Origin: Prevotella sp. UBA2725
GTDB taxonomy: Bacteria; Bacteroidota; Bacteroidia; Bacteroidales; Bacteroidaceae
Direction: 5' to 3'
Assembly: GCA_002353825.1 (NCBI GenBank)
Contig: DEKJ01000051.1
Coordinates: 1-64,000, forward strand
Length of the DNA stretch: 64,000 nucleotides
Position numbers and translations under genes: made by a program. The notes under the pieces were generated by a model, which saw only the letters and a program-made list of their open reading frames with translations, was not told where the DNA came from and ran no database searches. Of the stretch, positions 32,710-40,224 are shown piece after piece. How positions within the stretch are numbered: position 1 is the first letter of the stretch; each line of letters opens with the position of its first letter.

Positions 32710-32780
32710 CATATCATCTGATGAATTACGACGGCAAAGGTAAAGCTTTTGTTTTATACGTAATTCATCTGATGATATGA
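32710..32780 (-). promoter_or_regulatory. GntR promoter between two mirror-image operators
   Basis: The 11-bp palindrome TCATCTGATGA occurs at 32714-32724 and 32765-32775. The flanks are inverted copies: ATATCATCTGATGAATTACG on the left and CGTAATTCATCTGATGATAT on the right. Between them is a minus-strand -7 box TACCTTTG (32735-32742). The arrangement suggests two regulator dimers around the promoter. Confidence 0.7.
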
Positions 32781-32945
32781 TTTAATAATAATTAATACAG
32801 AAGAGCAAACGCAACATATAATGCGCTGAGCCGGATGTATCACAGAGATACAAAACTATCTATTTCAGAGACTCCTAAAGATTATCGGGAGATGATGAAT
32901 GGCAAAGTACATTCGGGAGAATAATCGGTAAATATAGGAAGAACG

Positions 32946-32977
32946 TTTGGTTGTCTCAGAATATGTTCCTAATTTTA
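32946..32977 (+). promoter_or_regulatory. Promoter of the AraC/NifX-fusion gene
   Basis: TTTG (32946-32949) and TAATTTTA (32970-32977) are 20 bp apart, one base from the Bacteroidetes consensus. The first start codon after it is the ATG at 33004. The upstream part of this 310-bp gap (from 32781) shows no other clear feature. Confidence 0.55.
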
Positions 32978-33003
32978 CCGCCGAAAATAATGGATGTATA
33001 GTT

Positions 33004-34257
33004 ATGGAACAGGAGAAAGAACTGAAAAACTACGCCATGGGCGAGAATCCGAAGAGTGGGCTGGAGCTGCGATTGCAGTTCATGCCCCGCTTCTTCCTTG
33101 TCCATCCTCACGGACCTATGGTCAGTCATACGCACGACTACTATCAGATCATCTGGTTTCAGAGTGGGCATGGCGTCCATCGTGTAGATTTCAAGGATTA
33201 TCCGGTGACGGATAACACCTTGTTCTTTCTCTCTCCTGGCCAGGTGCATTCCTTCGACGAGAAGACGGATTATCGGGGTGTTATCATCCAGTTTAATGCC
33301 TCTTTCATGGCTGATGAGCGTTCAAACGAGAACGTGTTCATGAAATATAACCTCTTCAATGCTTTTGATGCTTCGCCCTATCGGCGGATTACCTCGGAGG
33401 AGGCGCAAAGGTTAGAGGCGATCGTCAACGAGATGAACCGTGAATATTCTCTCGTTGGAGCTTTCGCTCATCGCGATTACATGCAGTACCTTTTAAGGAT
33501 CTTCCTGATCCGTGTGCAGCGTGCTGGAGAGTGCGGCCAAACGGGACAACTCTATATTACAAGTCAGGCCAACCGAGTCTTCATTCGCTTTCGTCAGCTT
33601 GTGGAGACACATTTCCGAACGATGCACACGGTGGCGGAATATGCTGATATTCTGTGTATCTCTCCGCGTGCCTTGTCTGAATATGTCAGGCAGAGCTCAA
33701 CGCTGACACCATTGAAGATCATCAACAACCGCATCGCGCTCGAAGCGAAACGTCTCCTCAAATATTCTGATATGAAAGTGAAGGAGATTTGTGCGGAGCT
33801 CGGTTTTGAGGACACATCCAACTTTGCCAAGTTCTTCCGACGTGAGACGGGCATGATGCCCACTGATTTCAAGAACTCTAAACAAATAGAAAATACATAT
33901 CAAGAAATGAGAAAGATTGCTATTCCAACAAGTGAAGGATGCCTTTGGCCGCATTTCGGCAAGGCTCCTCAGGTGACTTTCGTCACCGTAGAAAATAACC
34001 ATGTGACAAACAAAGAAGTGCTTGACGCTCCCGAGCATGCTCATGGTGCAATGGTCCGCTTCATTCAAGAGCATGGTGCTACAGAGGTACTCTGCGGTGG
34101 TCTCGGCGTAGGAGCCGTCAACATGCTCAAGACGGTAGGTATCGAGTTGCATGCCGGTGCTCCAGCCATTGCCATCGATGATGTCGTCAAGCAGTATCTC
34201 GACGGCACCATAGAATATGGTGACAGCAGTTGCCACCATGATGCCTGCGAGAAGTAA
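33004..34257 (+). CDS. AraC-family regulator fused to a NifX/NafY-type (dinitrogenase cofactor) domain
   Basis: A 417-residue protein from the ATG at 33004. An N-terminal cupin-like ligand domain (HPHGPMVSHTHDYYQIIWFQ) precedes two helix-turn-helix motifs of AraC type (VAEYADILCISPRALSEYVR and MKVKEICAELGFEDTSNFAK). Residues from ~302 on (MRKIAIPTSEGCLWPHFGKA, then LCGGLGVGAVNMLK) are a Nitro_FeMo-Co/NifX-like domain ending in a metal-type CHHDAC. These are usually separate proteins. The junction (nt ~33878-33906) resembles an intergenic spacer with an internal ATG. Metal or redox sensing by the fused domain is only a guess. Confidence 0.75.
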   Translation: MEQEKELKNYAMGENPKSGLELRLQFMPRFFLVHPHGPMVSHTHDYYQIIWFQSGHGVHRVDFKDYPVTDNTLFFLSPGQVHSFDEKTDYRGVIIQFNASFMADERSNENVFMKYNLFNAFDASPYRRITSEEAQRLEAIVNEMNREYSLVGAFAHRDYMQYLLRIFLIRVQRAGECGQTGQLYITSQANRVFIRFRQLVETHFRTMHTVAEYADILCISPRALSEYVRQSSTLTPLKIINNRIALEAKRLLKYSDMKVKEICAELGFEDTSNFAKFFRRETGMMPTDFKNSKQIENTYQEMRKIAIPTSEGCLWPHFGKAPQVTFVTVENNHVTNKEVLDAPEHAHGAMVRFIQEHGATEVLCGGLGVGAVNMLKTVGIELHAGAPAIAIDDVVKQYLDGTIEYGDSSCHHDACEK

Positions 34258-34259
34258 TG

Positions 34260-34406
34260 CTAAGCTGCCGCCAACGTCTCGAAGAAGAAACGCACCCATT
34301 TCTCATAAGTTCCGGAAATCTCAACTGATGCCATACCAGAGAAATACCGGAACTGCTGCAGGTGCAAGACCCGCGAGAGGTTGACGGTGGCTGCCCCATG
34401 CGTCCA
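34260..34406 (-). pseudogene. Possible remnant of a Fic-family gene
   Basis: A 48-codon fragment with no start (LSRVLHLQQFRYFSGMASVE, then GTYEKWVRFFFETLAAA). Its GxYEKWVxFFxExLAxAA pattern resembles the helix after the Fic core in Bacteroidetes Fic proteins. The core HPFxxGNGR motif is absent. This is a weak identification. Confidence 0.3.
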
Positions 34407-34594
34407 GTAATCTTATAGTATCCGCTTCGCGGATCAGTGTATCTTTTCATATTTATTCCTTTTGCACATAACGAAACAATTTCCATGCCAAAATAAGGCT
34501 CGGAAGTTAATGATGACTATATGAGATGTTTATAAAAATATGGGGGAATAGAAAGAAAATTGCGTTTTTGTTAATATATATAGCTAAATAGTTG

Positions 34595-34602
34595 TAACTT
34601 TG
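34595..34602 (+). promoter_or_regulatory. -7 box of the BASS transporter gene
   Basis: TAACTTTG is an exact -7 consensus, 48 nt before the start codon. The nearest TTTG (34567-34570) is 24 bp upstream, longer than usual, so the -33 is uncertain. Confidence 0.5.
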
Positions 34603-34650
34603 CACCAATTTACAATAAAAGGTAATAGATTGTTATAATTCAGAAGCGCT

Positions 34651-35721
34651 ATGGTAAAAGCTTTAGTATCGTTTTCAGGATGGCTCGCCAAGCATGCAAC
34701 CGTCTTTGTTATTGGTATTGCATTGTTCACTTTCTTCTTTCCTCACATCTTCGACTGGGTGCGTGGCAACATTCAGACGGTCATTCTGGGAATCATCATG
34801 CTAACGATGGGTCTGACCCTTACCACTGACGACTTCCGCATCCTCGCGCGTCGTCCTTGGGATATCTTCATCGGTGCCTGTGCTCAGTTTATCATCATGC
34901 CGGGCGTAGCCTTTACGCTTGTTCATGTCTTCCATCTTGAGCCAGCCCTTGCCTTGGGCATTTTGCTCGTGGGCTGTTGCCCTGGTGGCGTATCAAGCAA
35001 TGTCATGTCTTATCTGTGTCATGGCGATGTTGCCTTCTCCGTGGGTATGTCGTGTGCCTCTACGCTCGTTGCTCCGGTGATGACTCCATTGCTGATGCAG
35101 TTTCTCGGTGGACAGATCATCCATATCGATACAGTGGGCATGTTCACGAACATCATCATCGTCACTATCATCCCCGTTGCTTTTGGCTGCTTCTTGAACT
35201 ATACGTTCAGCAAACGCAGTTTCTTCCCCACCCTTCAAGGCTTGATGCCCGGTACGAGTGTGGTATGCCTCGCTATCATTGTCGGCGGAGTGATCTCTAC
35301 GGTTCACGATGATCTCGTGGCTCGTGGCTTCATCCTGTTCATCTGGACCTTTGCCGTTGTGTTCTGCCACAACTCTTTGGGCTATCTCCTCGGCTGGTTC
35401 GCCGGTCGTCTTGCAGGATTCAATGTTGCCAAGAAACGCACGATCTCCATTGAGGTAGGTATGCAGAATGCAGGTCTCGCAACGGTTTTGGCTTCCAACT
35501 TCTTTGCCTCCCAGCCTTTGGCAGTACTGCCTTGCGCCATCAGTTGCGCCTGGCACAGTATCTCCGGAACGATCCTTGCCGGTCTCTATCTGCGTTGGGA
35601 TCTCCGTCATTCGGAGGCTGCAACGGCTAAAAGCGATCCTGAGGCTGCAACAGCTCAAAACGATCCGGAACCAGTCGTGGCAACAGAGCCCGTGGTAGTT
35701 GAAGATCAATCAAAGATGTAA
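34651..35721 (+). CDS. Bile acid:sodium symporter (BASS) family transporter
   Basis: A 356-residue membrane protein with about nine to ten hydrophobic segments and family motifs (MLTMGLTLTTDDFR, then LVGCCPGGVSSNVMSYLCHG and IEVGMQNAGLATVLA). BASS members in bacteria carry organic acids, pantoate or bile acids with sodium. The substrate is unknown. The C-terminal ~35 residues are an unusual hydrophilic tail with two copies of EAATAxxDPE, encoded by a 27-nt repeat. It is followed by a strong intrinsic terminator. Confidence 0.85.
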   Translation: MVKALVSFSGWLAKHATVFVIGIALFTFFFPHIFDWVRGNIQTVILGIIMLTMGLTLTTDDFRILARRPWDIFIGACAQFIIMPGVAFTLVHVFHLEPALALGILLVGCCPGGVSSNVMSYLCHGDVAFSVGMSCASTLVAPVMTPLLMQFLGGQIIHIDTVGMFTNIIIVTIIPVAFGCFLNYTFSKRSFFPTLQGLMPGTSVVCLAIIVGGVISTVHDDLVARGFILFIWTFAVVFCHNSLGYLLGWFAGRLAGFNVAKKRTISIEVGMQNAGLATVLASNFFASQPLAVLPCAISCAWHSISGTILAGLYLRWDLRHSEAATAKSDPEAATAQNDPEPVVATEPVVVEDQSKM

Positions 35722-35760
35722 GTAAGAGAATCTAAGCTGTCAGTTTAAGAATACTTTTCT

Positions 35761-35800
35761 GAATGAGAGTGCGTTGTTTGCGTACTCTCATTCTTTTTTT
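35761..35800 (+). terminator. Intrinsic terminator after the BASS gene
   Basis: Perfect 10-bp stem GAATGAGAGT (35761-35770)/ACTCTCATTC (35784-35793) followed by eight T residues. The hairpin loop carries the TTTG used as the -33 of the next gene. Confidence 0.85.
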
Positions 35801-35808
35801 TACCTTTG
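35777..35808 (+). promoter_or_regulatory. Promoter of the ECF sigma factor gene
   Basis: TTTG (35777-35780), 20 bp, TACCTTTG (35801-35808). The -33 lies in the loop of the upstream terminator, so terminator and promoter overlap. Confidence 0.6.
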
Positions 35809-35891
35809 CAATTGATTTTTCACGGTTCTTCATTTTTTAACAATTCAAAGGTTAACATTTCGAATGTGTTGAGTGTATTAATATAAAAACG

Positions 35892-36371
35892 ATGGACAAA
35901 CGGCAGGTAGAACATCTTTTCCGACAGTGCTACAAAAGCATGTACGCCACGGCCTACGGCTTGCTCTACGACGAGCAGGAAGCGAAGGATGTGGTGAGTA
36001 GCATCTTTGTCGATCTGTTAGGTAAGGACCTCCTGCTTAAGGACGAGACGTGTGAACAGTACCTATTAACAGTCACACGTCATCGTTGCTTGAACATCAT
36101 TCGCGGCAAGAGCAACCGGCAGCGGATAGCCCGTCTATATGCCATGGATTTTCGGGAAAAAGAAGACAATATGGAGGACGAGAAGCTTAATCTGTTATCC
36201 GATTTTGCCAGGACTCATCTGACCAAAGAGGAACAAACTATTTTCTCACTCCGTTTCATAGATGGCTTGCCGTATAAGGATATTTGTTCAAAGCTTGACA
36301 TCAGTCGCATTGCTGTGTGGAAACACATCAGGCACATCGTGGATATATTAAAATCTCAATTCGCCGTATGA
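35892..36371 (+). CDS. ECF-type RNA polymerase sigma factor
   Basis: A 159-residue sigma-70 family protein with region 2 (EQEAKDVVSSIFVDLL) and region 4 HTH (YKDICSKLDISRIAVWKHIR). It is FecI-like by its neighbours: an anti-sigma factor overlapping by 4 nt and a TonB-type receptor after that. Such cassettes sense an extracellular ligand bound by the receptor and switch on transport or degradation genes. The nearby PL1 pectate lyase suggests the ligand may be a plant polysaccharide fragment. Confidence 0.85.
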   Translation: MDKRQVEHLFRQCYKSMYATAYGLLYDEQEAKDVVSSIFVDLLGKDLLLKDETCEQYLLTVTRHRCLNIIRGKSNRQRIARLYAMDFREKEDNMEDEKLNLLSDFARTHLTKEEQTIFSLRFIDGLPYKDICSKLDISRIAVWKHIRHIVDILKSQFAV

Positions 36372-37027
36372 AAGAGGACATACTAAACACATTCCTTGAT
36401 GCACAGGAACACCCTGAGAACTATTCGGAAGAAGAACTGAAGGAGATCATGCAGGAGGGTAAACCGCTTGCAGACCTAAAGCATGCCATCATGGAGGAGA
36501 AAGCGAAGAAGCAGAATATCGATGTCAACGCAGAATGGGATGCGTTCTCAAAGGCTTATCTACAGTCTTCCGCTACTCATTCAGCCCGTACAGTATCTCT
36601 GCGATGGCTTCGCATAGTAGCTATGTTTGTCGGCGTTATCTTCCTTGCAGGGGCAGCGTTTGCTGCTATTGTCAGTTTTGGAGTCATCAAGAATCCATTT
36701 AAGAATGAAGTTGCCGTTACTGATACGGTCCAATCTAAGAAACCAATGGCTACTACAACAAACAAGACAATAGCCGTAAAAGATACCATCCAGAAGAAGC
36801 AGGAGCCAATGGTTAAAACTTTTGACGATGTAAACCTTGAGATGATACTTACAGAGATGGGTAAATATTATGGCGCGAGGGTTTCTTTCAAGAATGAAGG
36901 AGCCAAGAACATCCGTCTCTACTTTGAATGGGACCAGCAGAAGAGTCTTGATGATAACATCACGATGCTCAATAGTTTTCAGCAGATAACGATTAGTCGG
37001 GACAACAATACGATTGTCGTAGAATAA
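36368..37027 (+). CDS. FecR-like anti-sigma factor
   Basis: A 219-residue protein with a cytoplasmic N-terminus, one membrane segment (WLRIVAMFVGVIFLAGAAFA, ~res 80-99) and a periplasmic C-terminus resembling the DUF4974 domain of FecR proteins (VNLEMILTEMGKYYGARVSF, then LNSFQQITISRDNNTIVV). The start overlaps the sigma-factor stop (ATGA). It would hold the sigma factor until the receptor signals through its periplasmic domain. The typical central FecR domain is short or missing. Confidence 0.75.
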   Translation: MKEDILNTFLDAQEHPENYSEEELKEIMQEGKPLADLKHAIMEEKAKKQNIDVNAEWDAFSKAYLQSSATHSARTVSLRWLRIVAMFVGVIFLAGAAFAAIVSFGVIKNPFKNEVAVTDTVQSKKPMATTTNKTIAVKDTIQKKQEPMVKTFDDVNLEMILTEMGKYYGARVSFKNEGAKNIRLYFEWDQQKSLDDNITMLNSFQQITISRDNNTIVVE

Positions 37028-37077
37028 TCGTTAGAGAACCATGAGTAATCAAGATGAGTAACAAGATGAGAATAATT

Positions 37078-39633
37078 ATGAGAAAGATATTTTTACTTCT
37101 TCTGCTTCTGTTCAATGTAGGGATCATTACTGCGCAGCGAATAACAGCCAACTTCAAGAATGTATCCATGCCCGAAGCCTTGAAGCAGATTAACCGATTG
37201 TCAAGTCGATATGCGATCAACTTCATCTTCAATGACCTTGAGGACTTCCGCGTCACAACAAGCGTCAATCGTCAGACGGTGCCTGATGCTCTGCGACAGA
37301 TTATCGGTTTTTATCCGATTTCGGCAACCATCGTAAACGACAGTACGATTTCTGTTGAATGTAACCAAAAATCACAGACAAGATACAAAGGCCGTGTCGT
37401 TGATGAAGAGGGTAACCCTATAGAATTTGCGAACATTTCGCTCCTTTCTCCTGCCGACTCCGCCTTCCTTACCGGAGGCGTGAGCAACGAGAGTGGTTAC
37501 TTTACGATTCCCTGTGAGCGTAAAAGTGTCATCGTGCGCCTCAGCTATGTAGGCTTCAAGACTTTGGAGAAAGAGGTGTCTTCTGTGAGTATCGGCACCG
37601 TGCGTCTCCATGCTGACCACATTGCGCTGAAGGGCGTGACCGTGAATGGGCACCGGCCCCAATACAAAATGACGGATGAAGGATTGCAGACCAATGTAGC
37701 CGGCACCGTTCTCAGTAAGGCAGGCACAGCGGAGGATGTATTGAAACATGTCCCCAGTGTCATTCATAAGAATGACGGTTGGCAGGTTTTCGGGCGTGGT
37801 GAAGCCCTGATTTATCTCAACGGCAAGCAGTTGCAAGATCTCTCAGAGCTTGACCGACTGAGCTCTGATCAAGTGAAGAGTGTGGAGGTCATCAGCAATC
37901 CGGGTGCCAAATACAACGCATCGGTGAAAGCTGTTATCAAAGTGAGAACGTTGAAGGCTAAGGGTGACGGATTGAGTGTTAATGCGCGGTCATACTACAG
38001 GTTCGACAGTCGTAACAACGTAGGTGAATACATGAAGGTAGGCTACCGTCATAATGGTTTGAATCTTGAAGGCGCCTATGAGTATAAAAGATATCATGGA
38101 TATCAACATGCTCCAGGTGAACTTGTGGAGAAAGCTGATACACTATGGGACCTAAATATTCTAACAAATACATTAAGTGTATATGAGCAACATTGGGCGC
38201 AAGGACGCATCAGCTACGATTTCGGCAAGAATCAATCAATAGGAGCAAAATATTCTATATCAGTAACGCCCTATGAAAAAATTGGAGGCGATTTTTCAAG
38301 TGTGGTGACAGCCAATAGTGTGTTATATGATAAAATCTATCAAGAAGGTCCAGAATACGGACATAGCAAGCCTACACACCGGTTCAACATCTATTATGAT
38401 GGACAGATCGGAAAGACGACCATTGACTTTAACACGGACCTATTCCGTAGCCACAATATCTTCAATGAATTCTACAATGAGACCAGTCAGGAATATGAGT
38501 CAAGGCAATTTACGACTGTTTCCAAGTCGAAAAGTACGATGGCCGCATCCAAGCTTGAACTGACAACTCCTTTGCTCGAAGGCAGTCTTGATTATGGCAT
38601 AGAGTATATTCATACCAACAGAAAACAGCTTTACCGGTCATCGGATGTCAGTGCCGTGGGGAATTCCAACAGTGAGATAACAGAACAAACGGTCGCACCG
38701 TTTGCAGAGTACAAACACAGCTTGTGGAAAGGCTCAATGACAGCCGGACTGAGATATGAGTATGTTGACTTCAACTATCATGAGAATGGCATCTATAAGC
38801 CGGAACAGAGCCGTACGTTCAGCAATCTGTTCCCATCAGTGAGCTATTCGGCTCAAATTGGAAAAACTAACTGGCAGTTAGCATACAGTGCTAAGACTCA
38901 GCGGCCTACCTATAGTCAGTTAAGCAGTGATGTGTCTTATGCCAATCGTTTCCTGCATCAGTCAGGCAATCCGCTTCTCCGTCATGAGACAGACCATTCT
39001 TGGTCGTTGTCCGGTGTATGGAAGTTTATGCAGCTATCGGCTCAATATACCGATAAACGTAACGCGATCATCTATTGGATGGATCAGGACCCGGACAACG
39101 AATCAGTCAATACGATAGTTTATAAGAATCAGCATAGCCTGAAAGAGTTGACGATGATGGTCAGTGCAGCACCTACTATCGGATTCTGGTCGCCCCAACT
39201 GTCTGCAGCGATTGTGAAACCCTGGTTGTCATTGGATACATCGTTTGGACGGATAAAGTTTAATAAGCCGATAACTTTTGTCAGTTTTGATAATACCTTT
39301 TCTCTTCCAAGCGATATCACAGTCAATTTACAGTATGGCTTTATGAGCAAGGGCAATTCTAAGAATGCGTATGTTTTTCGGAACCAGCATGTGTTGGATG
39401 TATCAGTGTCCAAATGCTTTTTCCACAATGCACTCTCAGTTCAATTGAAAGGTAATGACCTTTTCTATCAAAATCACAACGGTGGTGAGATCTACACAGA
39501 TAAGACAAAACTCTGGCAAGACGATCTATATAATTCGCGTAGCCTTGAAGTCCGCGTGCGCTATAACTTCAATGTCGGGCGCGATAAGTACAAAGGAAAG
39601 GGTGCCGGTCAGGAAGAAATCAATCGACTGTAA
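37078..39633 (+). CDS. TonB-dependent/OMP beta-barrel receptor with STN-like domain
   Basis: About 851 residues from the ATG at 37078; further in-frame starts at 37054 and 37066 would only lengthen the signal peptide's N-terminus. After the signal peptide (cleavage near ITAQ) come a secretin/TonB N-terminal (STN) domain (FKNVSMPEALKQINRLSSRY), a carboxypeptidase-regulatory-like fold (YKGRVVDEEGNPIEFANI), a plug region with LKHVPSV and INPGAKYNAS-like elements, and a long outer-membrane barrel. The STN domain would contact the FecR-like protein. It lies in the sigma/anti-sigma operon. Confidence 0.8.
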   Translation: MRKIFLLLLLLFNVGIITAQRITANFKNVSMPEALKQINRLSSRYAINFIFNDLEDFRVTTSVNRQTVPDALRQIIGFYPISATIVNDSTISVECNQKSQTRYKGRVVDEEGNPIEFANISLLSPADSAFLTGGVSNESGYFTIPCERKSVIVRLSYVGFKTLEKEVSSVSIGTVRLHADHIALKGVTVNGHRPQYKMTDEGLQTNVAGTVLSKAGTAEDVLKHVPSVIHKNDGWQVFGRGEALIYLNGKQLQDLSELDRLSSDQVKSVEVISNPGAKYNASVKAVIKVRTLKAKGDGLSVNARSYYRFDSRNNVGEYMKVGYRHNGLNLEGAYEYKRYHGYQHAPGELVEKADTLWDLNILTNTLSVYEQHWAQGRISYDFGKNQSIGAKYSISVTPYEKIGGDFSSVVTANSVLYDKIYQEGPEYGHSKPTHRFNIYYDGQIGKTTIDFNTDLFRSHNIFNEFYNETSQEYESRQFTTVSKSKSTMAASKLELTTPLLEGSLDYGIEYIHTNRKQLYRSSDVSAVGNSNSEITEQTVAPFAEYKHSLWKGSMTAGLRYEYVDFNYHENGIYKPEQSRTFSNLFPSVSYSAQIGKTNWQLAYSAKTQRPTYSQLSSDVSYANRFLHQSGNPLLRHETDHSWSLSGVWKFMQLSAQYTDKRNAIIYWMDQDPDNESVNTIVYKNQHSLKELTMMVSAAPTIGFWSPQLSAAIVKPWLSLDTSFGRIKFNKPITFVSFDNTFSLPSDITVNLQYGFMSKGNSKNAYVFRNQHVLDVSVSKCFFHNALSVQLKGNDLFYQNHNGGEIYTDKTKLWQDDLYNSRSLEVRVRYNFNVGRDKYKGKGAGQEEINRL

Positions 39634-39640
39634 AGGAATT

Positions 39641-39728
39641 GCGATTTAACTGCAATGGACAGACGATAGTACTTAAATCACATTGCGATTTAAGTACTAT
39701 CGTCATGCGATTCAAGTGAAATGGTGAT
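39641..39728. repeat. 22-bp-period array including an 18-bp hairpin
   Basis: GCGATTTAA-type units start at 39641, 39685 and 39707; the 22-bp slot between the first two (39663) holds the inverted version. As a result GACGATAGTACTTAAATC (39662-39679) and GATTTAAGTACTATCGTC (39687-39704) form a perfect 18-bp stem with a 7-nt loop. The array starts 8 nt after the receptor stop codon and may act as a terminator. Confidence 0.8.
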
Positions 39729-39775
39729 GGCTGATAATTGATATTGTTTTTTATTGTTAAATGTTGTCCTAACCC

Positions 39776-39806
39776 TTTGAGAATAAAAGAAAAAGTGGTA
39801 ATTTTG
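39776..39806 (+). promoter_or_regulatory. Promoter of the T9SS-tailed protein and lyase genes
   Basis: TTTG (39776-39779), 19 bp, TAATTTTG (39799-39806): an exact consensus match, 46 nt before the start codon at 39853. Confidence 0.65.
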
Positions 39807-39852
39807 AAACCGATGTTAGCGCACACAGTTCAAAGCCTAAAAAGATAAAGAT

Positions 39853-40206
39853 ATGAGGAAAATAGCTCTTTTGTCCGCTCTCTGTTTCTGCTGCTCCTTG
39901 TTGTCTTTTGCAGACAATGCGGTGAAGCAAGTAGTGCAGATAGACGGACAGACCCAGACAGAAGAGGTGGAAAGCCTAACTTTCAATGGAGACGAGGTCA
40001 CCATAACATTTCGTGACGGTCAATCGACGGTTGCCAAGCTCGACAGTGTGACAATCTCGTTCACAGGTACGACGACAATCAAGAAGGTCGTTGAGGACAA
40101 GTCGCAGAAGAGTGAGGCTTATTACACCCTCAGCGGAATCAAGACGAAGCCTGTCAGCAAAGGTGTCTACATTCATAACGGAAAGAAAATTGTCAAGACA
40201 AAATAA
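39853..40206 (+). CDS. Small secreted protein with T9SS-like C-terminal tail
   Basis: A 117-residue protein with a signal peptide (cleavage near LSFA), a short beta-rich middle (VESLTFNGDEVTITFRDGQS) and a C-terminal tail YYTLSGIKTKPVSKGVYIHN followed by GKKIVKTK. The tail resembles the type IX secretion (Por) sorting domain. Apart from the tail there is almost no cargo domain. Its middle is similar in plan to the N-terminus of the pectate lyase next to it. It lies 18 nt before that lyase, probably in one operon. Confidence 0.65.
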   Translation: MRKIALLSALCFCCSLLSFADNAVKQVVQIDGQTQTEEVESLTFNGDEVTITFRDGQSTVAKLDSVTISFTGTTTIKKVVEDKSQKSEAYYTLSGIKTKPVSKGVYIHNGKKIVKTK

Positions 40207-40224
40207 CTCTTTTGATCATTGATT

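Larger units (their letters stand above)
34258..34650. other. 393-bp intergenic region with a gene remnant and a promoter
   Basis: The left half (34260-34406, minus strand) reads as a decayed Fic-like end; no intact gene is present. The right part is AT-rich and carries the -7 box of the transporter gene at 34595. No repeat or RNA structure stands out. Confidence 0.4.

Noticed and set aside
32835..32924. 29-codon plus-strand ORF (MYHRDTKLSISE...) between gntR and the AraC gene
   Set aside because: Too short, no promoter or ribosome-binding support and no recognisable family.
34187..34486. 99-codon minus-strand ORF
   Set aside because: It is rich in Ser/Cys/Arg from an out-of-frame reading; the Fic-like remnant lies in another frame.
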